From NCBI GenBank assembly GCA_014801815.1, contig JAAVDM010000026.1, forward strand, positions 16,059 to 80,058: DNA of 64,000 nucleotides. Reading direction: 5' to 3'. The stretch comes from Bacteroides sp. GTDB taxonomy: Bacteria; Bacteroidota; Bacteroidia; Bacteroidales; Muribaculaceae. This document shows, piece after piece, positions 59,770 through 64,000 of the stretch; the stretch's first letter is position 1, and each line of letters starts with the position of its first letter. The notes beneath the pieces are model-generated. The model ran no database searches. It was not told where the DNA came from and saw nothing but the letters and a program-made list of their open reading frames with translations. A program made the translations under genes and the position numbers.

Positions 59770-62147
59770 GAAAAACCATAATACCTTTTCTCACCGCTTC
59801 TCTGCTGGTGGGAAGTGCGTTTGAGGCTGATGCCGTAAAATCATGGCCGGGACTTCTCAAAGGTAAAACGACATCAGGTGAGGAGATAACTTATACCGTA
59901 CGTGGTGATGAATTTGCCCACGCTATGGTGTCGGAAGACGGCTTCCTGCTCACTGCTACTGAATTTGGACTGAAAAAAGAGGCGCCGTTCAGTGCTGAAG
60001 CTCTCCGCGCACAGGCCGACAGAATAAAAAAACTACCTCGTAACACTCCGAAGCGTCTTATTGATTCCCAATTTCCGACCACCGGTTCTCTGCAGGGTAT
60101 AATACTGTTGGTGGAATTTGCCGACAACGAATTTCATGAAGGCCACGATGCTGCTTTCTTCCATGACAAGATGAATGCTCCCGGTTTCTCCGGTCTGGGA
60201 GCTACAGGGTCTGCACGTGACTATTTCGTTGATCAGTCATCAGGTCTTTTTACTCCCGACTTTGATGTGGCCGGTCCTATAAAGCTGTCACATAATATGA
60301 ATTATTATGGGGCGAACGACCGTAACGGTCAGGATTCACACCCGGCTAAGATGGTAAAAGAGGCTTGTGAAGCAGCGGCTGAGGAGTATGATATAGATTT
60401 CTCGAAGTACGATTACGACAATGATGGTTTTGTCGATTTCGTTTATGTGATTTACGCAGGTTATGCTGAGTCTTATGGTGCTTCGAGCAATACAATCTGG
60501 CCCCATGCCTCACAGCTTACGCTGCATGGCGAAAGCTGTAACCTCAACGATAAGACTGTTGACCGTTACGCCTGTTCAAGTGAGCTGAAATACGTCTCGG
60601 GTGATACCCCGGAGGGAATAGGTACTTTCTGTCACGAGTTCAGTCACGTGCTCGGACTTCCCGATGTCTATGATACCCGCAATGCCCAGAATATTCAGCT
60701 TGGATCCTGGGACGTAATGGATCAGGGAAACTACAATAACGAGAGTCATACCCCGCCCTCGTTTTCGGCAATGCAACGTGCTTCATTGGGGTGGCTCGAA
60801 CTGGTGGAACTCGATACCCCGGCTGATAGAATTGAGGTTTATGAACTGAATAGTTCTAACACCGCTTACCGTATCTCGACTCCGGTGGAAGGTGAATATT
60901 TCACTCTCGAAAACCGTCAGCAGCAGGGTTGGGATCGTTATCAGCCCGGACGCGGACTTATGATTATGCACATAGCCTACGATGAATCGGCATGGTATGG
61001 TAATTTTGTAAATTCCGGTATTGTACGCCGCTATGACCTTGTCGAAGCTGACGGTACGCAGGGTTCATCGCCCGAGACCGATCTTTTCCCTTACGGCGAT
61101 GTTAATGCTTTCACCGACTATACTTCTCCTTCGTCTCTGACATGGGACGGTATAGCTACCTGTAAAGGTGTGACTATGATTACGCAGGAAGATGACTGCA
61201 TATCATTCCGTTTCATGAAAGACCGTTTTGCCGCACCGGAGAATGTCACGGTCACTGAACGCGGCAATGATTGGTTCACAGCTTCATGGTCACCCGTAGA
61301 GGAAGCCGGACTTTACAGTCTTGCTATCCGTGAAGTACTCAGCGATGAGGTAAATCCGGTGCTTGTGGCAGAAGATTTTGACAACCTTACCGAAGGTAAA
61401 TATCCTAATGCCGACTATAATGACATCTCCGGCAGTCTTGATGATTATCTCCTTTCGGAAGGCTGGAGTGGCTCTCTGCTCTTCCAGACCGGCGGACGCA
61501 TCCAGTTAGGGCGTTATGGTGAGGACGGTTCACTTCTTCTACCGGCTGTCTCTCTGCCTGCCGGTGTTAATTCGGCCACTGTTGCTCTCAGAGTTGTGTC
61601 CTATCCCGGCAAATCGGTTAATTTCACTGTCGAGATACTTGATGCCTCTACATATACTCCCGTAGCTACACTGACAGAGAAAGCTAATAAAACCGAGAAA
61701 GACGTTATCTGGACTCCTACTGACCTTCCGTCCTCATTTATTGTCAGAGTAAGCACTGCCAATGAACGTTTGTTTATCGACAGTTTGCGTCTTCTTAAAG
61801 GCGGAGTGGCTGAAGAGGATATATGGAATATAGGGGCTCGCAGTTGGACTATAAATGAAATAACTGAAACTTTCTGTCGTGTTGAGGACCTTGTACCCGG
61901 TATGAATTATGCTTTTACAGTCACTACAGAGGCATTCAACGGTTGGTATACTTCCGAACCTTCACAGGAATACATCGTTTCACTCAGCGAAAGTCTTGTC
62001 CCGGCACTTTCCACCTCGACTGTTATCGTGAAATCAATAATCTACGATCTTACCGGCTGTCCTGTATCTTCTGCTCACCGTGGACTGCACATTGTTATAA
62101 CAGACTACTCTGACGGTACCCGCACTGTCGAGAAACGTATAGACTGA
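59766..62147 (+). CDS. M6 family (immune-inhibitor-A-like) secreted metalloprotease
   Basis: Zinc motif FCHEFSHVLGLPDVYD; GSWDVMDQGNYNNESHTPPSFSAMQRASLGWL; C-terminal adhesin-like domain and sorting-like tail. Confidence 0.9.
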   Translation: MRKTIIPFLTASLLVGSAFEADAVKSWPGLLKGKTTSGEEITYTVRGDEFAHAMVSEDGFLLTATEFGLKKEAPFSAEALRAQADRIKKLPRNTPKRLIDSQFPTTGSLQGIILLVEFADNEFHEGHDAAFFHDKMNAPGFSGLGATGSARDYFVDQSSGLFTPDFDVAGPIKLSHNMNYYGANDRNGQDSHPAKMVKEACEAAAEEYDIDFSKYDYDNDGFVDFVYVIYAGYAESYGASSNTIWPHASQLTLHGESCNLNDKTVDRYACSSELKYVSGDTPEGIGTFCHEFSHVLGLPDVYDTRNAQNIQLGSWDVMDQGNYNNESHTPPSFSAMQRASLGWLELVELDTPADRIEVYELNSSNTAYRISTPVEGEYFTLENRQQQGWDRYQPGRGLMIMHIAYDESAWYGNFVNSGIVRRYDLVEADGTQGSSPETDLFPYGDVNAFTDYTSPSSLTWDGIATCKGVTMITQEDDCISFRFMKDRFAAPENVTVTERGNDWFTASWSPVEEAGLYSLAIREVLSDEVNPVLVAEDFDNLTEGKYPNADYNDISGSLDDYLLSEGWSGSLLFQTGGRIQLGRYGEDGSLLLPAVSLPAGVNSATVALRVVSYPGKSVNFTVEILDASTYTPVATLTEKANKTEKDVIWTPTDLPSSFIVRVSTANERLFIDSLRLLKGGVAEEDIWNIGARSWTINEITETFCRVEDLVPGMNYAFTVTTEAFNGWYTSEPSQEYIVSLSESLVPALSTSTVIVKSIIYDLTGCPVSSAHRGLHIVITDYSDGTRTVEKRID

Positions 62148-62256
62148 TTTGAATAAACATTGTCAAGTCACAGAAATAGCTTAAAGAGACTCTTGGTATT
62201 TCAGTATACGAAGTAATATTGTTATACCGACAATAATTTAGAGTATCTTCTTTAAT

Positions 62257-62309
62257 AGCCGCATGAGTTTATTATCTGTAATAATTACAGATAATAAACT
62301 CATGCGGCT
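62257..62309. terminator. Bidirectional hairpin terminator, 26-bp perfect stem
   Basis: AGCCGCATGAGTTTATTATCTGTAAT-A-ATTACAGATAATAAACTCATGCGGCT between convergent genes. Confidence 0.85.
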
Positions 62310-62412
62310 GATTGCTATTTAGTCTCTATAGTTAGTATATAGTACCGTGCGTACTCTAATTGTTGATTGTTTTTTACGGGTAATATCGTTTTCATTACTA
62401 AAATATCAAAGA

Positions 62413-62958
62413 CTACTCTTTAAGTTCCAATTCAATATCTTCTATTGATGTAATGAACAGATGCAAATTAGTTTCGATAAAGGATTTAAGTACATTCCTT
62501 GACCAACCCTCTTCAACTGTTTTATTTATATAGAATAGTGCTGTTTTGGTGTCTTTTATTTCAAAATATTTATCAATGAGTATACAATGATGTCCCCACG
62601 GAATAGAGAATAATATCTCATTAGGTTCATTTTCAGATATGCCAACAACTTGTTGGCAATTTTCATTTACCTTATTATAAAGAAGATACATCTTCTTCAT
62701 GTACTGTAAATTCTGACGAGAGAAGCCATCGGATTCAGGGATTGCATCTTTCAGATCCTGACTGAGATGCTTATAGAAGCTACTCCCATAAACATTCTCT
62801 GCATCACGAGCCACTATGTCACGACCAACCGACCAATAGAAGCGTAACATCTCTCGGTTAACTTTGGCGGCAGCCTTAATCTGACCGGTTCTGTATCTTT
62901 CTTTCAACTCCTGTATCCATTCGGAGTATTCGGTATCTGTCCTGATAAGTTTGCTCAT
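62413..62958 (-). CDS. DUF1016 N-terminal domain protein (YhcG-like) lacking the PDDEXK nuclease domain
   Basis: GREMLRFYWSVGRDI-type DUF1016_N motifs; SIPWGHHCILIDK...ALFYINKTVEEGWSRNVLKSFIETNLH then an immediate divergent end. Confidence 0.8.
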   Translation of the reverse strand: MSKLIRTDTEYSEWIQELKERYRTGQIKAAAKVNREMLRFYWSVGRDIVARDAENVYGSSFYKHLSQDLKDAIPESDGFSRQNLQYMKKMYLLYNKVNENCQQVVGISENEPNEILFSIPWGHHCILIDKYFEIKDTKTALFYINKTVEEGWSRNVLKSFIETNLHLFITSIEDIELELKE

Positions 62959-63038
62959 GTCGAAAAGGCTTAAATTGGAAAATGAATTGTAAGTGCAAAA
63001 TTACGAAATTTTCTTAGAGTATGTTTGAATTTAAATAA

Positions 63039-63999
63039 TGAAGTCGTTTAAACTTATTTCGAGATGTTAAAAATAGAGTAAGATAATTAAAATACAGCGC
63101 ATTCCGGTAAATATGCACTATATTATAGTTACCACACCTAATATAATCACACCAATGCCAGACTACGCTGTACTCGACAAAGATACAATAAAATCTGAAA
63201 TTATGCCCTATCTTTCGATAGCAAAAAGAGGATTTTCCTCGAAATTTGATCTTGTGGAGATTGTCAATACCATTCTTTACAAACTCAGGAGCGGATGCCA
63301 ATGGCGTCTTCTTCCGACAGGTTATCTTTTCAGTGGTGAGGGGCCAGGCTGGAATACAGTCTTCCATCATTACCGCAAATGGTCTGTGAAGGAGGAATGG
63401 CAAAGGATTTATTCCAGAATTCTCAACAAGAACAGGAGGAAGCTTGATCTTTCCCTCTCCCATATCGATGGTCCCCATACAGCGGCATATCGCGGAGGAG
63501 AAAAAACTGAATATCAAGGGAGAAAGAAGCGACGTACAACCAATGCACTTTTCCTTTCGGATAATCAGGGAATCCCCCTTGCAATGGCGGAGCCTCAGGC
63601 AGGCAATCATGCCGATCTTTTCGAGATAGAGGAGAGAACAGGTGAAATTGTCAGTCAGCTTTCCGTAGCGGATATTGCTGTTGACGGTCTCTTCTGCAAC
63701 CTCGATGCCGGCTTTGATGGAAAGGAACTCAGAAGTGCCATCATCTCCTACGGTATGATTCCAAACGTGTGTCCAAATCCCCGAAACGGAGGAGAAAATA
63801 CGGAGGAATGGCTCCATGACGAAGAAATGTATAAGCATAGATGGAAAATCGAACGTACAAATGCTTGGATGGATAGTTTCAAGGCCGTTCTCACACGGTT
63901 TGATACCACAATTGCCAGTTGGAAAGGATGGAACTTCCTTGCATTTATCGTTATTTTCCTTAAAAAATTTCACAAATCAAATTAGTTTAAACAACTTCA
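63039..63999 (+). mobile_element. IS5-family-like insertion sequence
   Basis: Transposase flanked by imperfect 21-bp terminal inverted repeats: TGAAGTCGTTTAAACTTATTT (63039-63059) and the reverse complement TGAAGTTGTTTAAACTAATTT (63979-63999). Exact outer ends uncertain because of the window edge. Confidence 0.8.
63155..63985 (+). CDS. IS5 family transposase (DDE)
   Basis: RSGCQWRLLPTGYLFSGEGPGWNTVFHHYRKWSVKEEWQRI; DGPHTAAYRGGEKTEYQGRKKRRTTNALFLSDNQGIPLAMAEPQAGNHAD; YKHRWKIERTNAWMDSF. Start re-assigned to MPDYAVLDKD. Confidence 0.9.
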   Translation: MPDYAVLDKDTIKSEIMPYLSIAKRGFSSKFDLVEIVNTILYKLRSGCQWRLLPTGYLFSGEGPGWNTVFHHYRKWSVKEEWQRIYSRILNKNRRKLDLSLSHIDGPHTAAYRGGEKTEYQGRKKRRTTNALFLSDNQGIPLAMAEPQAGNHADLFEIEERTGEIVSQLSVADIAVDGLFCNLDAGFDGKELRSAIISYGMIPNVCPNPRNGGENTEEWLHDEEMYKHRWKIERTNAWMDSFKAVLTRFDTTIASWKGWNFLAFIVIFLKKFHKSN

Positions 64000-64000
64000 A

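Noticed and set aside
63014-63973. 319-aa minus-strand ORF
   Set aside because: Exactly antisense to the IS5-like transposase, with no recognisable domains; shadow ORF.
1-64000. tRNA, rRNA or CRISPR array
   Set aside because: Intergenic regions are short and mostly explained by promoters and terminators; no cloverleaf, rRNA segment or regularly spaced direct repeats were recognised. A tRNAscan/Infernal run would be decisive.

Overview
The window is a protein-dense Bacteroidales chromosome segment, probably Muribaculaceae-like (inferred from gene families; taxonomy was not computed). From left to right it holds: (1) a minus-strand polysaccharide utilisation locus (PUL), about 1-18 kb. It contains SusC, SusD, GH30, a SusE/F-like glycan-binding protein, GH3, a beta-helix (GH55-like) protein, GH2 and an alginate-lyase-superfamily protein truncated by the window edge, preceded by a TPR-TM-HTH regulator. 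The SusC/D-GH30-SGBP-GH3 core resembles the known fungal beta-1,6-glucan PUL of Bacteroides. (2) An AraC regulator divergent from a phenolic acid decarboxylase. (3) A HigB/HigA-ImmA-like toxin/antitoxin/peptidase locus that appears broken by two separate small indels. (4) Two tandem giant secreted adhesin-like proteins, with a third paralogue near 53-58 kb followed by an Omp28-like protein and an M6 metalloprotease. (5) A MATE pump and a parA-parB-DUF5683-mltD operon. (6) A GH85 endo-beta-N-acetylglucosaminidase split by a frameshift. (7) Housekeeping genes: SlyD-like FKBP, DUF4919, PgpH-like 7TM-HD and Rel/SpoT. (8) A DUF1016 N-domain-only gene next to an IS5-like element at the right edge. 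At least eight proteins end in short C-terminal domains resembling type IX secretion sorting signals. Many transcription units end in unusually long, near-perfect hairpins (22-30 bp stems). No rRNA, tRNA or CRISPR array was recognised by eye. Best candidates for something undescribed are the regulator/adhesin/Omp28/M6 module (51.3-62.1 kb), the slippage-disrupted TA-ImmA locus (20.9-22.3 kb) and the AraC-PadC pair.
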